From contig NW_013657643.1 of the NCBI RefSeq assembly GCF_000142905.1, forward strand, positions 80,054-144,053: a DNA stretch of 64,000 nucleotides, read 5' to 3'. Numbering within the stretch: position 1 is the first letter of the stretch; the number at the start of each line of letters is the position of its first letter. This DNA comes from Thecamonas trahens ATCC 50062. Lineage: Eukaryota; Apusozoa; Apusomonadida; Apusomonadidae. The position numbers were made by a program, and so were the translations under genes. Positions 1 through 10,400 of this stretch are shown one piece after another. The notes under the pieces were generated by a model that saw nothing but the letters and a program-made list of their open reading frames with translations, ran no database searches and was not told where the DNA came from.

Positions 1-40
1 GTTTCAGTCGTCCGCCTCGACCGTAGCCCTGGCTATTGCC

Positions 41-1888
41 ATGGCCATGGCTATTGTCCTCGCCATGGCGCCTGCTCTAGCAGCTGCTGACCGTGGCTAC
101 CCGTTTGGCTCTGAGACGACCGGCCTCCCGCCGTCGGTCAAGATCCTGACCTGGCCGCTGGCGGTAGACGATCTGCCGCTGGCCAACGCATCTGCGCCGT
201 GGGCAGACAATCCGCGGGCATGGTGGGCGCCCGAGCTGGCCGATGTGCTGAGTGAAGACGATGCGGAGTTTGCTCATCATCCGCTTTGCGCGCCCTGGCC
301 CGGAGGCGCACGACCCGACGCTGCCGCCATTGCTACCAAGCTCTCCGATCTCGTCCTCGCCCTGGCAGAGCCAATCATCGTCCGCGGGCACCCGCTTATG
401 GAGGCCGATTGGTCAGCGCCGCGCGAGTGGAGTCCTGAGACCATCGCCCGCCTCATTCCGGAGCTGCCGCAGGTTTACGACAAGGCGGACTCGTCCGTCT
501 TCCTCTACCGCAACGGCGACAAGCCGCTGCTCGGCTCGCCGCACTGGCGTACCTCGATCGCCACTGTGCAAAACTTTCTCTTTCCCGCCGCCGAGCTGGT
601 GGCCCAGATGCGCGCCGAAGAGGCCGGCAGCCCGCTTCCGGGCGCGCCGCACCGCTTCTTCTCCGGCCCGCTCCAGCTTGACCCGGACGTGGCCTTTGCC
701 GGCGGCTCGCTCGACTCGGCCACCGTCACCTATGTCAAGGGCCTTATTGACGCCATTACCCCATACTATGACGTCCTCGGCTCGGCACCGGTCTCGCCGG
801 GCCTTTGCGAGGGCGACCGCGAGATCTCGGCTAACCTCTGGATGGGCACCGCCAACGTGACCTCGCACGGCCACTACGACGGCTCAACCAACATCTACGC
901 CCAGATGTACGGCCGCAAGACCTTTTACCTTGCTCCGCCCACCGCCGACTTTCCACTCTTCCCGCGCCTTCACGAGTCGTATCGCTCCATCTCCGACGAG
1001 GAGCTGCCGGCCTCGGCCTTTACCTTCCGCGCCCCGCTCGAACCGGGCGATCTGCTCCTCATGCCGGCGTACTGGTTCCACCACGTCGTCGCCGACACTC
1101 CGTCAATCTCGGTCAACTTTTGGTGCAACTCATGGGCCATGCAGCTGATGTGGATCTCCCGCCGATTACCACTCCCGCTCGAGATGGAGTGGCTCGATTC
1201 GGTCGAGGCCCGCGTCGTTCTTGCCTCGCTCTACTCGGCCATTCACGCCGGCCTCTACACCGGTGACCCTGCATCCGCTGCCTCGCTCCTTGCCTCGCTC
1301 TACCCCTCCCGCTACGCCGCGCTTTTTGACTCTTCGCCCAAGCACGCCGGCGTCAAGCGCGTGTGCAGCGAGGCTTCATCAACAACCGCCGCCATGCTCG
1401 CCGCCCCGGGGATCGAGCGGCTCATCGAGCTCGCCGTCCTCCCCACAGACCTCGACGCGCGCCACGAGCTAGAGTCTCTCTTTGCCGCCTGGGTCGACGC
1501 CGCGCTGGCGCCGCTTGGTCTCACCCGCCCGCGAGACCTCACCTACGCCAAGTGGCACCCGCGCCTCATCCAGACTGCCGCTATCGCTCGCCACATCCTC
1601 CACGGCCCGCGCACAACCGCCGGCCGTGCTCACGAGATCTTTTACTATCCTGACCCGGAAACGTCGGAAATCGAGTACCTGGCCAAAGACGACATCCTCC
1701 GCGCGCTGCCGCCCGCGTCTGCCGCCTCGCCGGCTGCTCGCGCCATCGCCGACCGTGACGTCCTCAACTCGATCGAGGAGATTGCCTACGCCATCGTCGT
1801 CCCCGACGCCGACCCGCACGTCCTCGGCCGCACCGTGCCCTCGGTCTTTTCCCTTTGCTTTGTCGACGGAAGCAGACCAAACCAATAA
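41..1888 (+). CDS. Secreted JmjC/cupin-8 domain 2-oxoglutarate Fe(II) hydroxylase-like protein
   Basis: A 615-residue protein. The N-terminus is a run of Ala/Met/Val/Leu ending near AAADRG, which looks like a signal peptide. The frame is open to the window edge, so the true start may lie upstream of this ATG. Around residues 275-280 there is an HxD iron-binding motif (HYD), followed by YGRKTFYL, and about 70 residues later the distal His (WFHHVV, near residue 346) after [12 protein letters not shown]. That order and spacing are typical of JmjC/cupin-8 hydroxylases such as the JMJD7, JMJD8 and FIH group, and the whole facial triad is present. The C-terminal 240 residues are helical and unrecognised. 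A signal peptide suggests an ER or secretory location, as for JMJD8; the substrate cannot be read from sequence. Confidence 0.8.
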   Translation: MAMAIVLAMAPALAAADRGYPFGSETTGLPPSVKILTWPLAVDDLPLANASAPWADNPRAWWAPELADVLSEDDAEFAHHPLCAPWPGGARPDAAAIATKLSDLVLALAEPIIVRGHPLMEADWSAPREWSPETIARLIPELPQVYDKADSSVFLYRNGDKPLLGSPHWRTSIATVQNFLFPAAELVAQMRAEEAGSPLPGAPHRFFSGPLQLDPDVAFAGGSLDSATVTYVKGLIDAITPYYDVLGSAPVSPGLCEGDREISANLWMGTANVTSHGHYDGSTNIYAQMYGRKTFYLAPPTADFPLFPRLHESYRSISDEELPASAFTFRAPLEPGDLLLMPAYWFHHVVADTPSISVNFWCNSWAMQLMWISRRLPLPLEMEWLDSVEARVVLASLYSAIHAGLYTGDPASAASLLASLYPSRYAALFDSSPKHAGVKRVCSEASSTTAAMLAAPGIERLIELAVLPTDLDARHELESLFAAWVDAALAPLGLTRPRDLTYAKWHPRLIQTAAIARHILHGPRTTAGRAHEIFYYPDPETSEIEYLAKDDILRALPPASAASPAARAIADRDVLNSIEEIAYAIVVPDADPHVLGRTVPSVFSLCFVDGSRPNQ

Positions 1889-2241
1889 CAGCCACATCCC
1901 TTTGTCGCCATCGCTGCCTACCGTCCGCCTTCCGCCCGTGGCACATACTTCCACCACACCGTCCCTCTGCCCACACAGCCCATCGTCACCACCTTACTAC
2001 ATGTGGAGCGCCAGTCAGACTGCCATTCACACTCTCCGGACCTCCCGCCCTTCTCTTATCATCCTCACCCGCACACTGTACGCACCCCCACCCCCATCCC
2101 CACCCCCATCCCCGGCCCCTGCCTGCCTTGGGTCAGGTCGGGACAGGTCGCGAGCGAATGACATGCTGCCACGGCCCCTCCTCCTCCTCCTCCCACTGCC
2201 ACACTATCACCAGCTCCACTCATCTCCTGTTTACACGTAGG
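1889..2241. other. Intergenic region upstream of fumarase
   Basis: C-rich spacer holding short CCCCCAT/CCCCCAC direct repeats (about 2080-2115) and CTCCTCCTC tracts. The bases just before the fumarase ATG read ACACGTAG, which could be a 3' splice site or just 5' UTR. An upstream in-frame ATG exists at 2158. Confidence 0.5.
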
Positions 2242-3735
2242 ATGTCTGCCTCTGCCGCTGAGTTCTTTGGAAGCCTGCCCGTGGCGTCGACCAAGCCGCT
2301 GCCAGGGACCGAGGCCGAGGCTGGGTCGGGAGCTGTTCGTGTGGAGACGGACTCGCTGGGAGAGGTCAAAGTGCCGTCGTGGGCATACTGGGGCGCACAG
2401 ACTCAGCGGTCGCTGGGCAACTTTGACATCGATCTTCCGCGCCATGCCATGCCGTTTGAGCTTGTTCAGGGCCTGGCATTTGTGAAGAAGGCTGCCGCGA
2501 GGGTTCACGCCCGCCACGGCAGGCTGAGCGAGGAGGTGGGCAAGGCCATCGAGGCTGCTGCTGACGAGATCATCGATGGCACGCTCGCCGACCACTTTCC
2601 GCTGGCCATCTTCCAGACGGGCTCTGGCACTCAGTCGAACATGAACGTCAACGAGGTCATCTCCAATCGCGCCATCGAGATCCTCGGCGGCGAGCGCGGC
2701 TCCAAGACGCCGGTCCACCCCAACGACCACGTCAACAAGGCGCAGTCGTCCAACGACTCGTTCCCCACCGCCATGCACGTTGCTGCCGCCCGCGCCCTCG
2801 ACGCAAAGCTCCTGCCGGCTCTCGAGAAGCTAGCTGCCGAGCTCGAGGCCAAGGCCGAGGCCTGGAGCAACATTGTCAAGATCGGGCGGACCCACACCAT
2901 GGATGCCACGCCTCTGACACTGGGGCAGGAGTTTTCGGGCTACGCCGTCCAGGTCCGCAACGCGATTGCCCGAGTCACCGTCGCCATGCACCCGCGGCTG
3001 ATGTACCTGGCGCAGGGCGGGACGGCGGTCGGAACCGGGCTCAACACCACCGAGGGCTTTGACGTCGAAGTTGCTGCCGAGATTGCCGAGCTCACGGGGC
3101 TCCCGTTCCAGACCGCGCCGAACAAGTTCGAGGCTCTTGCCGCCCACGACGCCATGGTTGAGGTCTCGGGTGCGCTCAACACGCTTGCCGTCTCGGCCAT
3201 GAAGATCGGCAACGACATCCGGTTCCTTGGCTCGGGCCCGCGGTGCGGCATTGCCGAGCTCGTCATCCCCAACAACGAGCCGGGCTCGTCTGTCATGCCG
3301 GCCAAGGCCAACCCGACCCAGTGCGAGGCGCTGACCATGGTGGCCGCCCAGGTGATGGGCAATCATGTGGCGGTGACTGTCGGTGGCTCCAACGGCCACT
3401 TTGAGCTCAACGTCTTCAAGCCGCTCATCGGTGCCAACGTGCTCTCGTCCATCTGCCTCCTCGCCGACGTCATCCGCTCGTTCACCGACAAGTGCCTCGT
3501 CGGTATTGAGCCGAACCACGAGCGCCTCGCCCACAACGTCTCGCAGTCGCTGATGCTTGTCACTGCTCTCAACAACCACATTGGGTACGACAACGCCGGC
3601 AAGACGGCCAAGAAGGCTGCCGCCGACGGCATCTCGCTTAAGGAAGCCGCCGTCGAGCTCGGCTACCTCACCGCCGACCAGTTTGACGCCTGGGTCAACC
3701 CGGTCCTGATGACCAAGCCGACGCCGGCCGAGTAG
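2242..3735 (+). CDS. FH: Fumarate hydratase, class II
   Basis: A 497-residue class II fumarase, the tetrameric iron-independent type, interconverting fumarate and malate. Signature elements occur in order: [41 protein letters not shown] and the family signature [11 protein letters not shown] in the catalytic loop. Length matches FumC and mitochondrial fumarases. I chose the ATG at 2242 because family homology begins soon after it ([12 protein letters not shown]). An in-frame ATG at 2158 would add 28 residues rich in Ser, Thr, His and two Arg just before the second Met, which could act as a mitochondrial presequence. Alternative starts could therefore give mitochondrial and cytosolic forms, as in other eukaryotes. 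It ends convergently with the hydrolase at 4184. Confidence 0.96.
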   Translation: MSASAAEFFGSLPVASTKPLPGTEAEAGSGAVRVETDSLGEVKVPSWAYWGAQTQRSLGNFDIDLPRHAMPFELVQGLAFVKKAAARVHARHGRLSEEVGKAIEAAADEIIDGTLADHFPLAIFQTGSGTQSNMNVNEVISNRAIEILGGERGSKTPVHPNDHVNKAQSSNDSFPTAMHVAAARALDAKLLPALEKLAAELEAKAEAWSNIVKIGRTHTMDATPLTLGQEFSGYAVQVRNAIARVTVAMHPRLMYLAQGGTAVGTGLNTTEGFDVEVAAEIAELTGLPFQTAPNKFEALAAHDAMVEVSGALNTLAVSAMKIGNDIRFLGSGPRCGIAELVIPNNEPGSSVMPAKANPTQCEALTMVAAQVMGNHVAVTVGGSNGHFELNVFKPLIGANVLSSICLLADVIRSFTDKCLVGIEPNHERLAHNVSQSLMLVTALNNHIGYDNAGKTAKKAAADGISLKEAAVELGYLTADQFDAWVNPVLMTKPTPAE

Positions 3736-4183
3736 CTGTGCGGCAGCGTATAGTCCTTTACGGTGGAATGGACAATTTGTCCATCGCGCAAGCCGCGCGC
3801 TCCGCGACGCTTCGCAGACGTAGCAACGCCCATGGATTGTTGTAAAAGAGTAGTACAATGTGTTATTGGCTGCCACGACAGAAAACAGTCGGCGATGCAG
3901 AGATGGACGCCACACGCGGCGCAAAGTCCGCGGCCGCGATCGCTTACGCAGGTTGCCAGAAACAGCACTCGATCGAGTCCTTCCACGCGACAACAGCGAG
4001 GTCGTCGCCCACGTTGCACACGAGGGCGTCGCCGGGACGAGCGTCGGGCGGTAGGCCTCACGTGCGAGCCACGCATCGGGCGCGCCTCCCACCTCAAGCC
4101 GCAGGCCAAGCAGGCGTCGCGCAGCGTCGGCCGGTGACCTGGAAGTCAAGCACCATAGAGTTGTTCACTTTGTTTGCTAACCC
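3736..4183. other. Convergent intergenic region, possible tiny minus-strand ORF
   Basis: Spacer between the 3' ends of the fumarase and the hydrolase. Most of it shows nothing recognisable. On the minus strand, 4149 down to 3944 gives a protein-like stretch (about 66 residues, containing LLGLRLEVGGAP and, after a one-base break at 4032-4036, NVGDDLAVVAWKD, then a stop). No ATG lies in frame and I recognise no family, so it is noted only. Confidence 0.3.
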
Positions 4184-5179
4184 TTAACGGTACGGTCGTT
4201 CACACGCGTTGTCGCGCGTCGCAAAGTCCATGATGTGGTCAGCAACAGCCTCGCCGGCGTCGTCCTGCAGAAAGTGGCCAGCGCCCACAAGCACCACATA
4301 CCGCGACCGCGCACCGGGGACAAGCCGGGCGAAGAAGCCGGGGAGGTCGCGGGTGACCGGGCACTTGTCGGAGAACATGACGAGCGCAGGCTTGGTCCAC
4401 TCGCGGAGAAAGGCACGCGTCGCCGCCATGTCAGCCGCCACCGGCGAGCTGGCCGAGAGCGGAACAAGTGCCGGCCACGCGACGGCGCCGGCCTTCGCAT
4501 CCGGCTCGTGGAAAGGCGCCTCATAGGCGCAGATCTCGGCGTCAGACGCGTTGCGGAGCGCAGAGCGCATGACTGCGCCGATGGGAAGCGCCGTGTCGAC
4601 TGCGGCCACAAACGCGCGCCAGCACGCAAAATTGAGCGAGCTTCGCCACGATACCCGTCCGGCCGGTGGGAGTCCAGTGTTCATCACCACGAGTCGGGCA
4701 ATCCGCTCCGGCACGTCCTTGACCACCGAGAGCCCGGTGAGTCCGCCCCAGTCCTGGACGACCAGCGTAATGTTGCGCAAATCCAGGGCCTCGATGACTG
4801 CGATCAGTGTCGCCCGATGCAGCTCGTGAGTGTACATCGATGGCGCAGCAAACTTGTCGCTTTTGCCAAAGCCGATAAAGTCCGGAGCCACCACCCGCCA
4901 CTGCGGCCGCTCGGCCGCCAGCGCTGCGATGACCTTGCGGTAGACGTAGGCCCAGCTCGGCTCGCCGTGGACACACAGCACGGTCTCCCTGGGCGCATCT
5001 TGCGGCGATGGCGGGTTTTCGGCCGTCGTCCCGGCACCCGCGCCCACATCGACATAGTGCACCCGCACCCCGTTGATTTCCAGGTAGTGGGGATCATAGG
5101 GAAAGTCCGGGATGCTCGCGAACCGAGCCGCAGGTGTTCGCAAGATCCGGCGCCGCTCGGGGCGCGCGATGTGGGCCAT
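4184..5179 (-). CDS. Alpha/beta hydrolase, haloalkane dehalogenase-like
   Basis: A 331-residue alpha/beta-hydrolase fold protein most like subfamily I haloalkane dehalogenases, which hydrolyse C-halogen bonds through an Asp nucleophile. Visible elements: oxyanion motif HGEPSW (residues 71-76), PDFIGFGKSDK (99-109), nucleophile elbow VVQDWGG with Asp143 followed by the halide-binding Trp144, and the catalytic His302 in GHFLQDDAGE. At the usual acid position (normally FSDxDPIT) the sequence is FSDKCPVT, putting Cys273 where the Asp is expected. The first ATG is at 5179; further upstream only a GTG is available. It may still be active using Asp271, or may have diverged. The coding strand is opposite to both neighbours. 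Confidence 0.87.
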   Translation of the reverse strand: MAHIARPERRRILRTPAARFASIPDFPYDPHYLEINGVRVHYVDVGAGAGTTAENPPSPQDAPRETVLCVHGEPSWAYVYRKVIAALAAERPQWRVVAPDFIGFGKSDKFAAPSMYTHELHRATLIAVIEALDLRNITLVVQDWGGLTGLSVVKDVPERIARLVVMNTGLPPAGRVSWRSSLNFACWRAFVAAVDTALPIGAVMRSALRNASDAEICAYEAPFHEPDAKAGAVAWPALVPLSASSPVAADMAATRAFLREWTKPALVMFSDKCPVTRDLPGFFARLVPGARSRYVVLVGAGHFLQDDAGEAVADHIMDFATRDNACERPYR

Positions 5180-5263
5180 TCTTCCGATCTTGGTGGCCAG
5201 CGGGCGGAGGCACGCCACTGTATGGGATATGGGATGGGAGATGGTGTGAGGGCGGGCGGGGGC

Positions 5264-5284
5264 GGGGGGGGGGGGGGGGGGGGG
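5264..5284. repeat. Poly-G tract
   Basis: A run of 21 G. Length in the read-based assembly may be unreliable. Confidence 0.9.
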
Positions 5285-5404
5285 TAAGGGGGTGAGGGGG
5301 GGTGAGTGTGTGTGTGTTGGTGGGGGTGCGCGTCACGTGTGGCGGGGGAGGAGGGGGAGGAGGGAGGGGGAGGGAGGGGTTGGTGACAGTGTGCGTACGT
5401 ACGT

Positions 5405-5437
5405 GTGCGTATGTATGTATGTATATGTGTGTGTATA

Positions 5438-5493
<56 letters not shown>
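5405..5493. repeat. TG/TATG microsatellite
   Basis: Begins as GTATGTAT repeats and becomes a pure TG dinucleotide array from about 5440 to 5493. Confidence 0.95.
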
Positions 5494-5877
5494 GGTGGCG
5501 TGTGTGCGGTGGGTGGGGTGGTGGCTGCCTTGGCCACCATGTTGTGCTGCCTTCTGCAGGTGGTTGGTCCCTCTCCCTTTCCTCCCTCTCTCTCTCTCTC
5601 CTCTCTCTCTCCCTCCACCACCGCATTCTTCCTCTCTCGTCAGCCATGCTTTTTATTGAGCAATCAATGAATTAATCGTTGGAGGTGGCGGAGCAACGGT
5701 GCTCCGTGGCCGGCCAGCGCTGGCATGTGGCGGGGGTATGCGGAGCATGAGCGGGATGAAGCGGCGGAACAGGAAGCGGCGGATCGGGACGATGGCACAT
5801 AGCGAAGATCGAGTATACACACATATTTACTGTGTGTGAGGAGGTGAGGGGGGTATCGATGGCCATCGATGACCATA

Positions 5878-5899
5878 CCCCCCCCCCCCCCCCCCCCCC
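5878..5899. repeat. Poly-C tract
   Basis: A run of 22 C, 110 bases before the glutathione peroxidase start. Confidence 0.9.
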
Positions 5900-6008
5900 G
5901 CACCTATGACTGCCCCCCCCCGCGCCACCGCTGGAGGAAGGCCAATGCGACAGCAGCAGCGGCACGACCACGCCGTCCACACAGCACTCCCAACTACCCC
6001 CCATCACC

Positions 6009-6924
6009 ATGCTACAGCAGGGTACCCTTGCGGTGCTTGCCGTGGTTGTGGCCATGGCCTCTGCCCAGGCATACAACGCGTCCTGCACTCCGCAGACTGG
6101 TACGCTTGGAGGGGACCAGTGGGGAGAGTCACAGGGGCAGGGGAGGAGGGGGGGGGGGACTCACGGGGACTGGTGGCACGGGATGGAATGGCGCGGACTG
6201 GCATGGCATCAATGATGACACGGTCACGGGCATCGCCATCAACACGGATACTGGGATGGACATGGTCACGGGCATCGCCATCAACACGGATACTGGGATG
6301 GACATGGTCACGGGCATCGACATCAACACGGATACTGGGATGGACACGGTCACGGGCATCGACATCAATACCACAGGCGACTTCTTCTCGTACTCGTCGA
6401 CCGACATCCATGGCAACACGTACGACTTTTCCCAGCTCAAGGGAAAGGTTGTCCTCGCCGTCAACGTCGCCTCGTACTGAGGTCTCACCATCCCCAACTA
6501 CAATGCTCTCAACTCCCTCATGACAAAGTACGCTAACCGCGGCTTCACTGTCATCGGCTTCCCCTGCGCCCAGTTTGACAACCAGCAGCCCGAGTTTACC
6601 TCGCAGCAGATCCTCGACGGGCTCAAGTACGTCCGGCCGGGCGGTGGCTTTGTTGCAAACTTCCCGCTCATGGCAAAGTCGGACGTCAACGGTGCCTCGC
6701 GCTCGCCAGTGTATGCATACCTCACTGGCGCCTGCCCGCAGCCGATGCCCATTCTCGAGCCGTCGACCGCGTACATTTCTTGGGCCCCCATCCGTCCGAC
6801 CGACATCACCTGGAACTTCCAAAAGTACCTCATTCACCCAGACACTGGCCGTCCGGTCTCGGTCTACTCGCCGGATACCCTCCCGTCGGACATTGCCGCC
6901 GATATCGAGGCCCTGCTCAAGTAA
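6009..6924 (+). CDS. Secreted glutathione peroxidase, selenocysteine (UGA) form, one intron
   Basis: Exon 1 is 6009-6099 and exon 2 is 6377-6924; the GT-AG intron 6100-6376 joins them in phase (split Gly codon), giving 212 residues. Exon 1 encodes a signal peptide (MLQQGTLAVLAVVVAMASAQ). Exon 2 carries the glutathione peroxidase core: FSQLKGKVVLAVNVASY, then an in-frame TGA at 6478-6480, then GLTIPNYNAL. In the family this exact position is selenocysteine or cysteine (NVASYUGLT). The frame stays open after the TGA and keeps the rest of the active site: FPCAQF (Gln) and WNFQKYL (Trp, Asn), ending at TAA after DIEALLK. The enzyme reduces peroxides with thiols; the signal peptide places it in the secretory path or outside the cell. 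A SECIS element is expected in the 3' UTR; I could not identify one with confidence. Confidence 0.93.
6100..6376 (+). other. GT-AG intron of the glutathione peroxidase gene
   Basis: Donor GTACGC follows ACTG; acceptor is ATACCACAG before GCGACTTC. Splicing links the signal-peptide frame to the enzyme frame. The 277-base intron contains a 42-bp tandem repeat. Confidence 0.85.
6217..6370. repeat. 42-bp tandem repeat inside the intron
   Basis: About 3.7 near-identical copies starting at 6217, 6259, 6301 and 6343. Unit core is GGTCACGGGCATCGCCATCA; variants differ by single bases (ACA/ACATG, GCC/GAC). The unit length is a multiple of three and it is open in one frame, so gene finders may wrongly include it as protein. 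Confidence 0.9.
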
Positions 6925-7443
6925 GCGCGCCCGTCGCCGCACCTCTCGTCCATCGTCGCCGCCCACGCCCTGCGCTCGGCGGGCCCACGTCCCACCCCGG
7001 TGATCCCATACTGCTGCTCCCGTCCTGCTGTGCTCGCCGCTCTGCCTCTTGGCACCGGCACACTGTTGACTCGTCCATGACGATGGCCGTGACAATCAGC
7101 GCCTTTGCTGCGTCTGACCACGTGTTCCCATCCGAGCTTTCCCGAGTCGCTCTGGCGTAGCGAGCAGGATGCGACAGCCACGAGTTCCCGTATGCCCCGA
7201 GTATTGTCGTGCGTGTTTGAGCATGCGCATGATACTGCCGGACCGGCGGTTCGAACTCTCACCACACGGTGGCCGTGTGCACGCCGCCACGCACATGCGC
7301 GGTTGTGCGACACGAGACCGCGATTGCATTACACACTCGCCTTTTGTTGCCCGCCAGCCCAGCCCACAACCTAGCATGGCCGCTAGTGCGCACGGCCAGT
7401 ACGTTACACACTGCCACTCTTCTGAGCTTTATAACCTTGAATA
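6925..7443. other. Convergent spacer and glutathione peroxidase 3' UTR
   Basis: 519 bases between the peroxidase stop and the stop of the giant minus-strand gene. No protein-like frame. If the peroxidase is a selenoprotein, its SECIS hairpin should lie here. Confidence 0.5.
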
Positions 7444-10400
7444 CTACTCCAGCTGCGGCACGATGTCCGCCAGTGCCGACAGCTGACCGATCGAGGTCTC
7501 CACTGCATGCGAGACAACCAAACACCGATCCGCCAGCTCGGGAACCACCCCTTCGAGGGCATGTAATGTCACCCGCGCCCCCGGTGCGGTTAATTGCTCC
7601 TCAAACCGGGTACAGGCCGCAGCCAACCGGCGGATGGCATCAATGACGCCATCGAGGTCAATAAGCGTCGCCCGGTTCTGGAGCACAAGGTCGTCCAGCG
7701 AGGTCGCATCGCCCTCGCGCTCCACGTTGTCTAGTGTCAACGCAAGAACACGGGCTGTGCTCAGCAGTGTGCTCTGCAACCGTGTCATCGGTGTCTCCTC
7801 CTCGGCCCCGGTCACGGTCAGCGTCGGCTGCAACGACAGCGGCGCCGCCCGCGCCGCCACCGCTGTCGATGCCAGCGCGTCGTTCAGAGCCTCGGCCACC
7901 GTAATGAGCACCTTTCCCACGCCCGGCGACAGCGACGCGTCCTTAAGAGCGTCCGTAATCTGCAGATGCGCTCGCGAGAGCGACTTGGGCAGCGGCGGTC
8001 GGGGCGCCAACTCGTCGCCGCTACTATTGCTTTGGCCGGGAATATGGTGTGCGAGGTTGTCCATGGCGTGCGCCAGCGCGTCAGCTGTCGACAGCAGCAG
8101 GGCTTGGGCAGCCTCAGGCAACTCGGGCGTCTCCTGCAGTGCCGCAAGCAGCGACTCGCGGAGCTGGCGCGTGTTGACCTCAACGGTCTCCATCGCCGCC
8201 TGCGCCTCCATCAGCTGGACTGTCCGCTCGAGGGCAATCTTGCTTCCGCCGGCACTCGGCTCGGCGGCAAGGACAAGCAGCTTGCGCTGTGCAGCATCCA
8301 GCTCGGTCCGCAGCCGGATGATCTCCTTGCCGCCCACCAGCGAGTACGCCAACGAGTTTGCCGCTGCTGGCTCTAACCCAGAGGCCTCGGCCACAGCAGC
8401 AACATCTTCTGGCGACACGAGCGAGTTCTCCGACGCCTGGCGAGCAAAGACGGCTGCCGAGTGGGCGGGGAGCCCATGGGTGAGGGCTGGAACCGCTAGC
8501 ATGACCCGGCGCCCCAGTTCGGCTGCAGTCTCTTCATCAAGCGCGCAAGTTGCGGCCACATCAGCCACCCTCTCCGAGGTGGCACTGACCGGATCCACAC
8601 TTCGAGCCACCCGCGTGGCCATCACTGGCACCTCATCAGCGGGCAGCCCCATCTCAGTTGCGACAGCCTGTACCGCCTCGCGCAGGGTTTGCATGCTTCG
8701 GAAGGCAGCAGAATCCTTGAACATTGTCACTTGCTCGTCCAGCGTTTGCGAGGCCGAAAGTGCCTCCATCGAGCGGTCCGTCAGATCATTGAGCTCCATC
8801 TCCAGCTCATCAACCTGCCGCCGCAGAGAATCGACCAGGCCAGGTGCAAACACGTCGCCGCCCTTAAGAACGGCGACCACGTTGGCCAGGACACGAGCTG
8901 TTTCGCTTGGAACTCCAAATGGTTCCCGCTCCGCAACAGCCGCAATTGACGGTGCGTGACCGGGGCCAAACTCCTTGACAGCAAGCGCAAAGGCGGCGGC
9001 TGTCTCGGGTTCAAGACCAAACGCTTCGGCCTCGCGTGCCACAGCCACCGTGCGTGCCAGTTGAACAGCAGCAATTCGTGGCAGCCCCATGTCTTCGTGC
9101 ACGAGCGCCGCCGTCTCTATCACAGGCGGCATGGCCGGCCCATCGGCGAGGCGTTCGGCAAAATCTGCCGCTTGTGGCGACGACAGGCCAAATGTTTCGG
9201 CGAGTCTTGCATCTGCCACACGCCGGTGCATGTCCTGCTCCGTTTGTTGACGGAGTGACGAGGCCAGAAACGCACTAAAGTCCATCAGATCATCGGTGAG
9301 CGAGTCCGAGTCGGAGTTTCCAGTAAGCTGCGAGATGGCATCACGGACTGCAGCATTTTCGGCCTCCAGATGCGATGTGTGCGCTCGGGCGACAAGTGCG
9401 TGCGCGACGCAGCCTGCAGCTATTGGCTCGCCAGCAAACATACTCGCCACGTCAGCGATTGACAAACTTCCATTCATCAAACGCGCAACGTGAATGGCAG
9501 ACTCGGGCGAAAGGCCATGGATGACCGCCTCGTTGGCGAGCATCAGCCGGCGCGCTACATCCGCCGCGTCGGCCACTGACCCACCTGCCAACGCATTCTC
9601 AGCATCAGCTAGCGTCATTCCGTCTCCCAACGCAACAAGCTCTTCGGCGAGCGCATCAGCACTGGCGTCATCCAACCCGCTAAGACAGGCCAGTCCCGCA
9701 AGAGCAGCAAGCCGAGCGTTGGCGACACTTGTCGGATCGGCCCTGCCCGTCCGCAGAACATCCAGCTCGATATTCTCTGCCACAGCCACAGCGACCGAAT
9801 GCGCGAGATCGGGAGGCATCCCTGCCGCCACCCCCGCACGGAAAATGTCTGCCACGGAAACAGTGCCGGCAGCAGAGTCGGCAGCAAGCGCATGGGCAGC
9901 CGCCGCAACTTGTGCCGCCTGCGACGGCCCAGCTCCGTGGAACTCGGCGAGTCGCGAGCAAGCGAGGGCGCGCACTAGTTCAGCAACATCAGCGCAGTTG
10001 GGTTCCACAGCTTCGATGACCAACGAGAGTTGAGCAGCAGATCTCGCCGGCACAACTTCGTCTGTTGCGAGCGCATCCGCAAGCGCATGTGCGCTGTCCT
10101 TGTCCAAACCCAAATCACAAGCAAGGCGAGTGTCCGCGTCCCGACGGGCAGCGCGTATCTCCTCCAGTGGAACCACAGTCGATTCAACACGCTCACGAAG
10201 CGCCACGAGCTGTTCCATAAGCGACTCCGTACCAGCAAGCGTCGACGCATCCAGCAGCCTCGCGATCTCAGCCTGCGCCTCGGCCAGCTCAGCCTTCAGG
10301 GCTTCATGCTCAGTCTTTCCAGCGACCGCGAATGCAACCTCCTCTGCTGCAGCGGCGTCCATACCAGCCTCAACAGCCGCAGCCGCCACCGTGCTCGTGT

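Larger units (their letters stand above)
5180..6008. other. Divergent intergenic region with microsatellites
   Basis: An 829-base spacer between the hydrolase and glutathione peroxidase starts, so it should hold both promoters. It contains a poly-G run, a GGGGGA-rich stretch, a long TG dinucleotide array, a CT-rich tract around 5580-5640 and a poly-C run. Open frames across it are low-complexity translations of these repeats. Confidence 0.7.

Noticed and set aside
2830-4149. 439-residue minus-strand ORF overlapping fumarase
   Set aside because: Entirely antisense of the well-supported fumarase over most of its length; only the small part outside fumarase is mentioned separately.
5292-5675. 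ORFs coding VCVCVCV and HTHTHT runs
   Set aside because: Translations of the TG microsatellite and CT-rich tract.
6217-6370. Treating the 42-bp repeats as peroxidase protein sequence
   Set aside because: The signal peptide is in another frame and exact GT-AG splicing removes the repeat and joins the frames; the open frame upstream of 6009 is C-tract translation.
7077-7117. Candidate SECIS core ATGA...AA...TGA downstream of the peroxidase
   Set aside because: The 13-base spacing from ATGA to AA is right, but the two arms do not form a continuous helix by hand pairing.
7247-7262. tRNA T-loop-like GGTTCGAAC
   Set aside because: The flanking bases do not form a T-stem on either strand and no anticodon or acceptor stem fits.
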